From: SAR202 cluster bacterium bin22
Lineage (GTDB): Bacteria > Chloroflexota > Dehalococcoidia > Lucifugimonadales > UBA3495
Length of the DNA: 64,000 bases
Direction: 5' to 3'
NCBI GenBank assembly: GCA_002238505.1
Contig: MPMM01000001.1
Coordinates: 434,001-498,000 of the forward strand
A program made the position numbers and the translations under genes. Numbering within the stretch: the stretch's first letter is position 1; every line of letters begins with the position of its first letter. Below the pieces are notes generated by a model, which searched no databases, was not told the DNA's origin, and worked only from the letters and a program-made list of their open reading frames with translations. Of the stretch, positions 45,026-53,667 are shown in pieces.

Positions 45026-45949
45026 ATGAGCAGCAGTTTGAAATCCAAAGTCAGGGAACTGGTTGCGGCAGGCGACTCGCCCAGGCTGGACCGGTTTCTT
45101 GCGGAACGTGAAAGAGGACTTACGCGGAGCCGTATTCATTCCCTGATAGGCGAGGGTTGGGTGACATTGAATGGCCAGGTGGCGCGCCCAGCACAAAGGG
45201 TAAGAACCGGCGACCGGGTTATCCTGACGATTCCCCCCGTACGTGAATCTGACCTGATACCCCAGGACATCCCGCTGCAGGTCATCTACCAGGACTCCGA
45301 GATAGTCGTAATAGACAAACCTGCCGGCCTCTCGGTTCACCCAGGCCCCGGGCATCCGGATGGAACGCTGGTGAACGCCCTGCTGGCCCGGTGCCCGGAT
45401 ATACAGGGTGTTGGCGGAGTTCACCGCCCCGGAATAGTGCACCGGCTGGACAAGGATACGTCGGGCCTGATAGTGGTAGCCAAGACGGAAAAGGCGCATC
45501 ACGATATTTCCGCCCAGATTAAGGGCCGGGAGGTACACAAGGGATACCTGGCTTTGACGGTTGGGGTGCCGCCCCAGGATTCGGGTACGGTGGATGCCCC
45601 CATAGCCCGAGATCCCAGGCACCGCCAGCGCATGGCTGTGGTTCTGGGAGGGAGAGAGTCCCGAACCCACTACCGGGTGGTGAAGGAGTTGGACGGCCAT
45701 GCCCTGCTCTCCCTTGCCCTGGAGACGGGCAGAACCCACCAGATACGGGTACACCTGGCTTACCTGGGATACCCCATTTTTGGCGATGAAGTTTACGGCC
45801 GCCGCAGTTCAGCGCTTCCCCGACAGTTCCTGCACGCCAACTCACTTGAGCTTCGCCATCCCCAAACGGGAGAGCATATGTCGTTTCGTTCAGACCTGCC
45901 CAGTGACCTGAAAGAGGCGATGGAATCCCTGAACAATACCAGTAATTAA
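45026..45949 (+). CDS. rluD: RluD-family 23S rRNA pseudouridine synthase
   Basis: A 307-residue enzyme that isomerises uridines of 23S rRNA helix 69 or similar. An N-terminal S4-like domain (RLDRFLAERERGLTRSRIHSLIGEGWVTLNG) precedes the catalytic domain with HRLDKDTSGLIVVAKT, the nucleophilic Asp being in RLDKDT, plus YLALTVGVPP and ETGRTHQIRVHLAYLGYPIFGD. RluC or RluD specificity is not decided by these motifs. lspA is directly upstream, the same order as in many bacteria. Confidence 0.93.
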   Translation: MSSSLKSKVRELVAAGDSPRLDRFLAERERGLTRSRIHSLIGEGWVTLNGQVARPAQRVRTGDRVILTIPPVRESDLIPQDIPLQVIYQDSEIVVIDKPAGLSVHPGPGHPDGTLVNALLARCPDIQGVGGVHRPGIVHRLDKDTSGLIVVAKTEKAHHDISAQIKGREVHKGYLALTVGVPPQDSGTVDAPIARDPRHRQRMAVVLGGRESRTHYRVVKELDGHALLSLALETGRTHQIRVHLAYLGYPIFGDEVYGRRSSALPRQFLHANSLELRHPQTGEHMSFRSDLPSDLKEAMESLNNTSN

Positions 45950-46026
45950 TCCCCATCAATTCTCAATACACTGCCACTTTTCGTAATAATTTCTCCGAGT
46001 TCCCTATTATCGGTGACAGCGGGGCG

Positions 46027-46035
46027 TGCTAAAAT
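46027..46035 (+). promoter_or_regulatory. Extended -10 promoter of glnS
   Basis: TGC-TAAAAT, 71 bases before the ATG. Confidence 0.5.
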
Positions 46036-46105
46036 AGCCCTGCGGCCAGCAATGTGGCGGCGTCCAATTCTGCCCAGAAATTGCCAATAAGAGGAATCAA
46101 CCAGA

Positions 46106-47815
46106 ATGACCTCCCCGGAAAATGCCGCGACCGATTTTATTCGCACAATTGTGCAGGAAGACCTCAAGTCAAACAAATACGAAGGCAGAGTGGTTACGCG
46201 CTTTCCGCCGGAGCCCAATGGCTATCTGCACATTGGCCATGCCAAGTCCATTTGCCTCAATTTTGGGGTGGCTTCCGAGTATTCCGGGGGAGTATGCCAC
46301 CTGCGGTTTGACGACACAAACCCGTTGCGGGAGGACATCGAGTATATTCACTCCATCCAGGAAGATGTCCGCTGGCTGGGGTTCGACTGGGGACAGCATC
46401 TCTACTACGCTTCGGACTACTTTGACGCCCTTTACGACTTTGCCGAGCAGTTGATACTGGACGGAAAGGCCTACGTGGACAGCCTCACAGCCGATGAAAT
46501 CCGCGAGTACCGAGGCACTCTCACCGAGTCCGGGAGGGAAAGCCCTTATCGGGAACGTTCGGCGGAGGAGAGTCTGGACCTGTTCCGCCGAATGCGGGAC
46601 GGCGAGTTTGAAGACGGCGCCCACGTGCTGCGGGCGAAGATAGATATGGCTTCGCCCAACCTGAATATGCGGGACCCGACCATTTACCGCATCCGACGGG
46701 CGCACCACCACCGGACGGGGGACAAGTGGTGCATCTACCCCATGTATGACTACGCCCACGCGCTGTCCGACTCCATTGAGCACATAACCCATTCGCTGTG
46801 TACCCTGGAGTTTGAGGACCACCGCCCCCTGTATGACTGGACACTTGAGGTCCTGGATGTTTACCGGTCCCAGCAGATCGAGTTTGCGCGTCTTAACCTG
46901 ACCAATACCGTTATGAGCAAGAGGCGCCTGTTGCAGCTGGTGGAGGGGGGATACGTTTCCGGCTGGGATGACCCCAGGATGCCCACCATCAGCGGCCTGC
47001 GCCGCAGGGGATACACCCCGGAAGCCATAAAGACCTTTTGCGAGCACGTTGGCATTTCCAAGAGGGACACAGTTGTAAACATGGCCCTGCTGGAACACTG
47101 CATTCGGGAAGACCTGAACCAGCACGCGCCCAGGGTTATGGCTGTGCTCAATCCCCTGAAGGTCGTAATAACCAATTACCCGGAGGGCCAGGTCCAGGAG
47201 TTTGACGCGGTTAACAACCCGGAAGACCCGGCAATGGGAACCCGCAAGGTGCCCTTCTCCCGGGAGGTTTACATTGAGCGGGACGACTTCCGGGAAGACC
47301 CGCCGTCGCGCTTCTTCAGGCTGGCGCCCGGTCGGGAAGTCAGGCTCAGGTATGCGTGCTACATAACCTGCCAGGAAGTAATCAAAGACCCCGAGACGGG
47401 GGAAATCGTTGAGCTTCGCTGCACCTATGACCCGGAATCGGTGGGAGGCTCCACGCCGGATGGTCGACGGGTGCGCGGCACCCTGCACTGGGTGTCTGCT
47501 CCCCATGCTCGTGAAGCGGAAGTCAGGTTGTATGATTACCTGATGCGGGACACAGACGATGAAGGCGAGGAAGACAGCGGGGATTTTATTGCGCGACTGA
47601 ACGCGGATTCCCTGCAGGTTCTGTCCGGCTGCCGGGTTGAGCCCTGCCTGGCTGAGGCTGGACCGGGAGACCGGTTCCAGTTTGAGAGGCAAGGTTATTT
47701 CTGCGTTGATACCCGGGACTCCAGTCCTGGCGCGCCCGTGTTTAATCGGACGGTGTCGCTCAGGGACTCGTGGGCCAGGATTGAGCAGTCCCAGGGGCAA
47801 GGCGGAGCCGGTTAA
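46106..47815 (+). CDS. glnS: Glutaminyl-tRNA synthetase
   Basis: Charges tRNA-Gln directly with glutamine. The 569-residue protein has [25 protein letters not shown] (HIGH motif at about 43-46), FDDTNP, the long GlnRS insert with [36 protein letters not shown], and the KMSKS equivalent VMSKRRL. The C-terminal beta barrels ([28 protein letters not shown]) are complete. The second motif and length are GlnRS, not GluRS. gltX follows 108 bases downstream. A GlnRS route is not the rule in Chloroflexota; transfer is possible but not shown. Confidence 0.96.
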   Translation: MTSPENAATDFIRTIVQEDLKSNKYEGRVVTRFPPEPNGYLHIGHAKSICLNFGVASEYSGGVCHLRFDDTNPLREDIEYIHSIQEDVRWLGFDWGQHLYYASDYFDALYDFAEQLILDGKAYVDSLTADEIREYRGTLTESGRESPYRERSAEESLDLFRRMRDGEFEDGAHVLRAKIDMASPNLNMRDPTIYRIRRAHHHRTGDKWCIYPMYDYAHALSDSIEHITHSLCTLEFEDHRPLYDWTLEVLDVYRSQQIEFARLNLTNTVMSKRRLLQLVEGGYVSGWDDPRMPTISGLRRRGYTPEAIKTFCEHVGISKRDTVVNMALLEHCIREDLNQHAPRVMAVLNPLKVVITNYPEGQVQEFDAVNNPEDPAMGTRKVPFSREVYIERDDFREDPPSRFFRLAPGREVRLRYACYITCQEVIKDPETGEIVELRCTYDPESVGGSTPDGRRVRGTLHWVSAPHAREAEVRLYDYLMRDTDDEGEEDSGDFIARLNADSLQVLSGCRVEPCLAEAGPGDRFQFERQGYFCVDTRDSSPGAPVFNRTVSLRDSWARIEQSQGQGGAG

Positions 47816-47819
47816 GCGC

Positions 47820-47836
47820 AAAAGGGATTCCCTTTT
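47820..47836 (+). terminator. Weak hairpin between glnS and gltX
   Basis: aaaaggg-att-ccctttt: a 7-bp stem with its T-run in the 3' arm. It may attenuate or end the glnS message. Confidence 0.4.
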
Positions 47837-47923
47837 CGCGGTTTGCATTGGAAGAATGGAATCAATTCGATTCCGGGCGCCAATACAGCGTCAACCCAGT
47901 GGAAAAGTCAGGGGAGGTAAGAT

Positions 47924-49384
47924 TTGGCCAGTGAAGTCCGCGTCAGGTATGCGCCCAGTCCCACAGGTCTGCCCCACATAGGCAACATTCGGACTGCCAT
48001 GTTTAACTGGCTTTTTGCCCGCCATCACGGCGGCAAGTTTGTGGTCCGCATAGAGGACACTGACCAGGGGAGGCTGGTGCCCGGGGCCGTGGACGGCATT
48101 CTGGACGGGCTGGAGTGGCTGGACATTGACTGGGACGAGGGCCCCCGGGTGGGTGGGGATTTCGGGTCATATTTCCAGTCGGAGAGGCTTCCCCTTTACC
48201 ATGCCGAGGCTGAACGATTGATCAACCAGGGAGATGCCTACCGCTGCTACTGCACCCGGGAGAGGTTAACTGAACTCAGGCAGGAACAGGAAAGGAACAA
48301 GCAGGCCCTGGGCTACGACGGGTATTGCAAACGCCTGGGCGATGGGGAACGGCGTACCCTTGAGGAGGAAGGCGCTCCCTGCGTGGTGCGGTTCTCCATG
48401 CCTGATTCCGGCGTTACCAGGCTGCATGACTTAATCCGGGACGACGTGGAATGGCAGAATGAGCTGGTGGATGACTTCGTACTGCTGAAGTCCGACGGAT
48501 TTCCCACGTACCACCTGGCGGTAGTAACCGACGATCACTACATGCAGATCAGCCACGTGCTTCGGGCTGAAGAGTGGCTTTCCAGCGCTCCCCGCCACCT
48601 GCAACTGTATCGTGCCCTGGGCTACACGCCCCCTGAGCACGGGCACCTGCCCATGATTCTGGGCCCGGACCGGGCAAAGCTGTCAAAGCGGCACGGCGCG
48701 ACTTCAATCCTGGAGTACCGGGACGATGGCTTCCTGCCTGATGCACTGCGTAATTTCATGGTGTTGCTGGGGTGGTCGCTGGACGACAAGACCGAGGTCA
48801 TGCACATCGAGACCATCCAGCAGCACTTTACGCTGGACCGGGTAGGGAAGCCGGCCGCCATCTTTGACGTGGAAAAACTGTCCTGGATGAACGGCGTTTA
48901 CATTCGGGAGATGTCGGCGGAGGCCCTGGCAGAGGCAATTATGCCATTCCTTGAGAAGGGCCTGGACCCCAGCCTGTTGCCGGTAGACCGGGACTATTTG
49001 CTGAGAATTGTTCCTCTCATCCAGGAGAGGTTGAAGGTGCTGACCGAGGCTCCGGAAATGGTTTCCTACTTCTTTGAGGAACAGCCTGTTTACGACCCGG
49101 CAAACCTGGTCCAGCGGGGGATGTCGGACGAAGAGACGGTTGCGGCTTTGGAGAAGGCGTTGCCGGCCCTCGAGGGCTGCGAGTTCCGGACTGAAGCTCT
49201 GGAGAATCGATTGAGGGAACTGGGCGAAGAACTGGAACTGACACCGCGCCGATTCTTCGGAACTTTGCGATGGGCGGTGACCGGACGAAACGTTTCTCCA
49301 CCCTTGTTCGAGACTATGGAAGTCCTTGGCTGGGACCGGGTTATTGCCCGGCTCAATTGGGCCTTAACTCAGTTGTCCGGCTAG
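47924..49384 (+). CDS. gltX: Glutamyl-tRNA synthetase
   Basis: Charges tRNA-Glu; 486 residues. VRYAPSPTGLPHIGNIRTAMFNWLFARHHGGKFVVRIEDTD holds the HIGH motif (here HIGN); the KMSKS equivalent is AKLSKRHGATSI. YRCYCTRERLTELRQEQ is the usual zinc-like region of bacterial GluRS, although only part of the Cys set is seen. The helical C-terminal anticodon domain is complete. TTG start at 47924, with GGGGAGG six bases upstream, a strong ribosome binding site. Confidence 0.96.
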   Translation: MASEVRVRYAPSPTGLPHIGNIRTAMFNWLFARHHGGKFVVRIEDTDQGRLVPGAVDGILDGLEWLDIDWDEGPRVGGDFGSYFQSERLPLYHAEAERLINQGDAYRCYCTRERLTELRQEQERNKQALGYDGYCKRLGDGERRTLEEEGAPCVVRFSMPDSGVTRLHDLIRDDVEWQNELVDDFVLLKSDGFPTYHLAVVTDDHYMQISHVLRAEEWLSSAPRHLQLYRALGYTPPEHGHLPMILGPDRAKLSKRHGATSILEYRDDGFLPDALRNFMVLLGWSLDDKTEVMHIETIQQHFTLDRVGKPAAIFDVEKLSWMNGVYIREMSAEALAEAIMPFLEKGLDPSLLPVDRDYLLRIVPLIQERLKVLTEAPEMVSYFFEEQPVYDPANLVQRGMSDEETVAALEKALPALEGCEFRTEALENRLRELGEELELTPRRFFGTLRWAVTGRNVSPPLFETMEVLGWDRVIARLNWALTQLSG

Positions 49385-49439
49385 CGCCCGACCCCCAGGA
49401 ACAGTCTCCTTGCGGTCAGGGGATAACCGGTCAGGAAAG

Positions 49440-49466
49440 AACAGCGCTCCGGCGCTGTTTTTTTCT
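49440..49466 (+). terminator. Terminator after gltX
   Basis: acagcgc-tccg-gcgctgt followed by seven Ts. Confidence 0.85.
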
Positions 49467-49494
49467 TTGACCCCTGGCCGGCGGCAAACCCGCT

Positions 49495-50301
49495 TTACTC
49501 GTCATCAATCAACAGCCCGCAATGAGGGCAGACGCGTCCTTCCTGATCCCTCTTCTGTATCTCCGCCAGAAAGCCGGAACCCAGAATTCCGGCCGGCAGT
49601 GCAAACATACCGATACCCATTACCGCGATAACGCCGGCCATGAACTTGCCGAGGGGTGTCACGGGCGATACGTCGCCATAGCCAACGGTGGTAAGCGTGA
49701 TGATGCTCCACCACATTGATTCGGGAATACTGCCAAACGCCTCAGGCTGGGCATGGTGCTCAGCGTAATACATCATCGCCGAAGCCAGTATCAGCATTAC
49801 CGCCAGCACAAGCACCACAGTCATCAGTTCAAGAGCCTTGCTTTGAAGAACCTTGCCCAGGGTGCGTATCCCCTCAAAATACCGTCCCAGGCGGGCGGCC
49901 CAGGCCAGCAATCGCAGGGCCCGCAGGGTCCGCAGATCTTCCATTCCCAGGAATGGCAGATAGAAGGGAGCCAGGGCCAGAAAATCTATTAGCAGAAGTG
50001 GGGTAACAGCGAATCTCAGACGCCCGAATACCGGGTGGGCATAACGGGTTTCAGCCGTGCATGACCAGATGCGAAGCACGTATTCGACGGTAAAAATCAC
50101 CATCGAGACTATTTCCAGGGTGGAGAAGAACCAGGGAACAGCATCGTACACCGCGTCCACGGTTTCCAGGATCTGGGCCGCGGTGTTGACGACAATCAAG
50201 GAAATAATAAAGAAATCGAAGGCCTTGTCCCAAAAGGCCCCGGCTTGTCCAACTTCCAGAAGCTGATGGACTTTGTGCTGGATTCTCGAGACGGATGTAA
50301 T
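49495..50301 (-). CDS. Voltage-gated potassium channel, probable ATT start
   Basis: A 268-residue six-helix Kv-type channel. S1 is KAFDFFIISLIVVNTAAQIL, S4 is LRTLRALRLLAWAARLGRYFEGIRTL with regular basic residues, and the pore filter is LTTVGYGDVSP. A CPHCG motif lies at the C-terminus, cytosolic and maybe metal binding. The TTG at 50199 would cut S1. Upstream the frame stays open to a TGA, with no ATG/GTG/TTG in between; the only well-placed start is ATT at 50301-50299, six bases after a GAGGAG. Homology supports the longer protein. ATT starts are known but rare (infC). Confidence 0.82.
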   Translation of the reverse strand: MTSVSRIQHKVHQLLEVGQAGAFWDKAFDFFIISLIVVNTAAQILETVDAVYDAVPWFFSTLEIVSMVIFTVEYVLRIWSCTAETRYAHPVFGRLRFAVTPLLLIDFLALAPFYLPFLGMEDLRTLRALRLLAWAARLGRYFEGIRTLGKVLQSKALELMTVVLVLAVMLILASAMMYYAEHHAQPEAFGSIPESMWWSIITLTTVGYGDVSPVTPLGKFMAGVIAVMGIGMFALPAGILGSGFLAEIQKRDQEGRVCPHCGLLIDDE

Positions 50302-50814
50302 TTCTATCTCCTCAACTGGCGAGACCGGCGGTCAATTGATTGTCCTGACGAGGATAAGGGACAACCTTTTGAGGGTTTGCAAGCAAATGCAATTTTTTTC
50401 ATTTCTTAAAAAAGTCTAAAATCTGCCTTGACAACCCCATATGGGTGGCCTCTTAACCTGTAACCGTCGGAGAATTGTCACCCTCTGCCGGGGACTCTGC
50501 TCCAGGGCCCTACAAGGCAACAACTCAGCCGACATGTATCCAGCAATTAGCGAGTGTCCGTCCATAAGCCAGACAAAGTGTGGCCTTAGGTAGGCCTCTT
50601 CACAAAGAAAATTCTTACAGAAGCAGGTTGGGCCAAGTAGGCGAGAGTGAGCCCGATAGCTGACTAAACCCGGTGCTTCTGATCATAAAATGCTCGATAC
50701 CGTACCCTTGCGACCGTATATGCGCCATTGATGGAGAAATATTAGCGAAATTTATAGATGTGGACATTGCTGGAAGTAAGCGGTTTCGGCGGAATTTGGA
50801 AGTGAGGTGGGCTT
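50302..50814. other. Intergenic region between divergent genes
   Basis: About 510 bases with an A/T-rich part at 50390-50420 and no recognised gene. A TTGACA at 50429-50434 has no good -10 partner. Confidence 0.4.
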
Positions 50815-51663
50815 ATGGCATTAACCAGAGCGAACATTCTTTGCGACGGTACCTTCAAAATTGATGGGGGTGCATTGTTTGGCCAACTCGCCAAGACTGT
50901 CTGGGAAACAATGGCCTCTACGGACCGAAAGAACCGTGTAACGCTTGGCCTCAACTGCTGGTTGCTCCAGGTTGCAGACGAGTGGATCCTGGTGGATACC
51001 GGGGCCGGAACCAATCACGCGGAACATGACCGGGACCACTACGGTCTGGGTCCCAGCCGACTCTTCAAGGAACTGAAGATTGCCGGTCTCACCCCTAAAG
51101 ACATCAGCAAGGTTGTCCTGACCCATATGAATTTCGAGCATAGCGGCGGTTGCACCCGAATGGACCGCACCGGCGCAATAGTACCAACATTCTCCCGGGC
51201 CAAGTACTATGTGCAGCGGGCGTCGTGGGAGGAAGCCCAGGAACCCAGCGAACGAGGCAGATACGCTTACCGGGCCAGCAACTTCATGCCGGTGGCTGAC
51301 CGGGGACAACTCGAACTGCTGGACGGCGACACAGAAATACTTCCGGGACTCCAGGTAATCCAGTGTGACGGCCCGGCCAGGGGACACCAGCTAATTCTTT
51401 TCAACCACGGCGGTGAAAGGCTGGTCATCCTGGGAGACCTGGTACCTACCCCTTTCCATCTTAATTTACCCGTTATTTCAGCTTTTGATTATTCTCCCCA
51501 GGACACACTGGAACAAAAACGCGAAATCCTGTCTGACGCTGAGCGGCAGGGTTGGCTGCTGGGCTTCTCCCACGGTCATGATGTGAAGAACGGATACCTG
51601 GAGAGGCGCGGCGAAATGGTTTACGTTACCCCGGTAGATATGACGTTTGGCAATCTCAGCTAA
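50815..51663 (+). CDS. MBL-fold metallo-hydrolase with altered metal motif
   Basis: A 282-residue protein of the metallo-beta-lactamase fold, resembling AHL-lactonase-like hydrolases in length. ILVDTGAG (Asp61), His191 (GPARGH), Asp208 (ILGDLVPT) and the C-terminal SHGHD (His253/255) are in place. The signature HxHxDH, however, reads H104-M-N106-F-E108-H109: Asn replaces the second His and Glu replaces the Asp. Metal binding is therefore weakened or changed. Codons at both sites differ from the consensus by a single base. GAGG lies 7 bases before the ATG. Confidence 0.87.
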   Translation: MALTRANILCDGTFKIDGGALFGQLAKTVWETMASTDRKNRVTLGLNCWLLQVADEWILVDTGAGTNHAEHDRDHYGLGPSRLFKELKIAGLTPKDISKVVLTHMNFEHSGGCTRMDRTGAIVPTFSRAKYYVQRASWEEAQEPSERGRYAYRASNFMPVADRGQLELLDGDTEILPGLQVIQCDGPARGHQLILFNHGGERLVILGDLVPTPFHLNLPVISAFDYSPQDTLEQKREILSDAERQGWLLGFSHGHDVKNGYLERRGEMVYVTPVDMTFGNLS

Positions 51664-51706
51664 TTTGCTGGCATATTCCTGACAATCCAAGGCACAATGA
51701 ACTGGT

Positions 51707-51729
51707 GGCCCCGGTGATTCACCGGGGCC
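51707..51729. terminator. Hairpin between convergent genes
   Basis: ggccccggtga-t-tcaccggggcc, a near-perfect palindrome without a long T-run; may end transcripts from both sides. Confidence 0.45.
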
Positions 51730-51780
51730 GCCCGCCTTTGCAATTATTCCGGTTGGCTGCCGGGACAAGGGCAGCCCCGA

Positions 51781-53187
51781 CTATCGCGTAGCGGGAATTG
51801 TCACGACGACTTCACCCTTAAGCTCGACGAGTCTGGCCTGGGTAATGGTATGAGGCAAGTCAGATTGACTGTCGAGCGCATCCGTCAGCGGGGTCGAAAC
51901 CCGGATGTAATTGTCGGTCAGCCCCTTCAGGTTATCGCCCTGCTCTGGGTCGCCGGTCCCCTCCCAGAGCACCGGGCGTGTGGAGCCAAGCTGCCTGGTT
52001 CGGAACAGGTCGAAGGAATGCCTGGCAACCTGCAGGGCGCGCCCCACCCTTTCGCGCTTTTCCGGTCCGGTTACGTGGCCTTCCAGATAGACCGCCGAAG
52101 TCCCGGGGCGCGTGGAATAGGGAAAGATGTGCATGTCACTGAAAGCCATATCCGCCACAAAAGCCAGGCTTTCCTCGAAGGCCTGCTCACTTTCACCGGG
52201 AAACCCCACGATCAGATCTGCGGTTATCCCTGCGTCCGGGATTGCCTGCCGGATAGCTTGCACGGTCCGGGCAAACTGGCTGGTGTCGTATCGGCGACGC
52301 ATCGCATTGAGGGTTGCGTCGCACCCACTCTGAAGGGGAACATGGAAATGCGGGCACAGCCTGTCATAGTCCAGCCAAAGCCCGAGCAGTTCCTGGTCAA
52401 TTTCCTGCGGCTGAAGAGATGAAACCCGCAGCCTGGGAACTTCGGTTTCATCCAGAATGCGTTGGATGAGGCCCTTGAGGCTGGAGTCGGGCAGGTCAAA
52501 ACCATAGGTTCCCAACTGAGTGCCGGTAAGGGTAACTTCCTTGCAACCGTCGTTGAGCCTCTGCTGGACCTGGCGGACTATTTCTGCGGGGGGAATGCTG
52601 CGTTCCCTGCCCCTCACCCTGGGAACGATGCAATAGGCGCAAACCTGGTCGCAGCCCTCCTGGATTTTCACCATACCTCGAGTGCGGCCGGGTAGATTCC
52701 CAGTGACCTCCTCTTCGGTCAGCAGGCTGTCGGCGTCCTCCGCCGGGTCAGGGTCCAGCCCAAGCCTGGCGCGGTGAGCGGCAACGGCCAGGGACGCCAG
52801 GCGGTGTTTGTCCTCATTTCCAACTACCAGGGAGACGGTGGGCATCTGGTGCAGGTCTTCGGCGGCTCGCTGAGGATAGCAACCTGCGGCAACCACTACC
52901 GCAGCCGGGTTTGCCCTGCTGGCGGCCCGCAGGGAGCGCCGGGCCTTGGAATCGGCCGTGGAAGTGACAGTGCAGGTATTGAGTACAAAGATATCCGCAT
53001 CCCTGACGTCGTTTACGAGGATGTAACCCGCCTGACGGAACTGGCGGGCGAGCATGCTGCTGTCAGCCTGGTTCAATTTGCAGCCGTGGGTGTGGATAAC
53101 CACTTTGCCCGCAACGGCCGCCGGAGCGTCGTTTGCACTCTGGGGCAGGAGGAGTTCCAGGGGAGTTCCAGGTGGTTGGGTGGACAT
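51781..53187 (-). CDS. mtaB: MtaB-type tRNA methylthiotransferase (ms2t6A37)
   Basis: Adds a methylthio group to t6A at position 37 of tRNAs reading ANN codons. The 468-residue protein has the UPF0004 domain with its three cluster cysteines (Cys36 in THGCKLNQ, Cys72 in NTCTVT, Cys103 in AGCYPQ), the radical SAM motif C179xxxC183xxC186 (GCDQVCAYC), SPVPLQSG-like FHVPLQSGCD, VGFPGES, and a TRAM-type end (LKGEVVVTIP). THGCKLNQ indicates MtaB rather than MiaB or RimO. A small helical protein gene lies 3 bases upstream and is probably co-translated. Confidence 0.95.
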   Translation of the reverse strand: MSTQPPGTPLELLLPQSANDAPAAVAGKVVIHTHGCKLNQADSSMLARQFRQAGYILVNDVRDADIFVLNTCTVTSTADSKARRSLRAASRANPAAVVVAAGCYPQRAAEDLHQMPTVSLVVGNEDKHRLASLAVAAHRARLGLDPDPAEDADSLLTEEEVTGNLPGRTRGMVKIQEGCDQVCAYCIVPRVRGRERSIPPAEIVRQVQQRLNDGCKEVTLTGTQLGTYGFDLPDSSLKGLIQRILDETEVPRLRVSSLQPQEIDQELLGLWLDYDRLCPHFHVPLQSGCDATLNAMRRRYDTSQFARTVQAIRQAIPDAGITADLIVGFPGESEQAFEESLAFVADMAFSDMHIFPYSTRPGTSAVYLEGHVTGPEKRERVGRALQVARHSFDLFRTRQLGSTRPVLWEGTGDPEQGDNLKGLTDNYIRVSTPLTDALDSQSDLPHTITQARLVELKGEVVVTIPATR

Positions 53188-53190
53188 GGG

Positions 53191-53604
53191 CTATTCTGCG
53201 GTTTCCTGCGGTGCCAGGTTATTTTCAACCAAGTCCCACAGCCTCTCCACAGCACCGCTGATGTCGTCCAGGGAACGGAACACACCCTCGACCCGCCGGC
53301 GGGACTCCCTGGCCCGTTCCAGTGCAACGCTCAGGTTCCCAAGTTGTTCAAAGGCCTCCCGCACCCGCCTGTCCCGAAGGTCTGAGCCCAGTTGGTGGGC
53401 ATAAGCTCTGACCGACTGATCGTCTTCGACAGAATCACCCCGACTCAGAGCCGCGCCCTTCACGGCCAGGGTGAGGCTGCCCCACAACATCTCCTCAGAA
53501 CGGGTCCATCTCCCCGCTCGAAGTTCAGACACGGCATTTTCCAGGAGACGCAGGCTCTGGCTTCGGTAACGGTCTATTCTGGATTGATCGGGGCTGGTAA
53601 CCAT
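53191..53604 (-). CDS. Small helical protein, HEPN/PaREP1-like, unknown
   Basis: A 137-residue protein predicted all-helical. The segment LRAGRWTRSEEMLWGSLTLAVKGAALSRG recalls HEPN or PaREP1-type helical bundles, with later DLRDRRVREAFEQLGNLSVALERARESRRRVEGVF and ISGAVERLWDLVENN. No Rx4-6H ribonuclease motif of active HEPN toxins is seen, so enzymatic activity is not suggested. It lies just before mtaB; no biological link between them is known to me. Confidence 0.65.
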   Translation of the reverse strand: MVTSPDQSRIDRYRSQSLRLLENAVSELRAGRWTRSEEMLWGSLTLAVKGAALSRGDSVEDDQSVRAYAHQLGSDLRDRRVREAFEQLGNLSVALERARESRRRVEGVFRSLDDISGAVERLWDLVENNLAPQETAE

Positions 53605-53667
53605 AGTGCTGTGCTCGAGTCCTGTACTGGCTCAGGGTTAGCAGGAAACCATTTTAGCACTGCGACC

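Noticed and set aside
46169-47848. A 559-codon open frame on the minus strand
   Set aside because: It is antisense to glnS, whose motifs are complete; the antisense product has no family resemblance.
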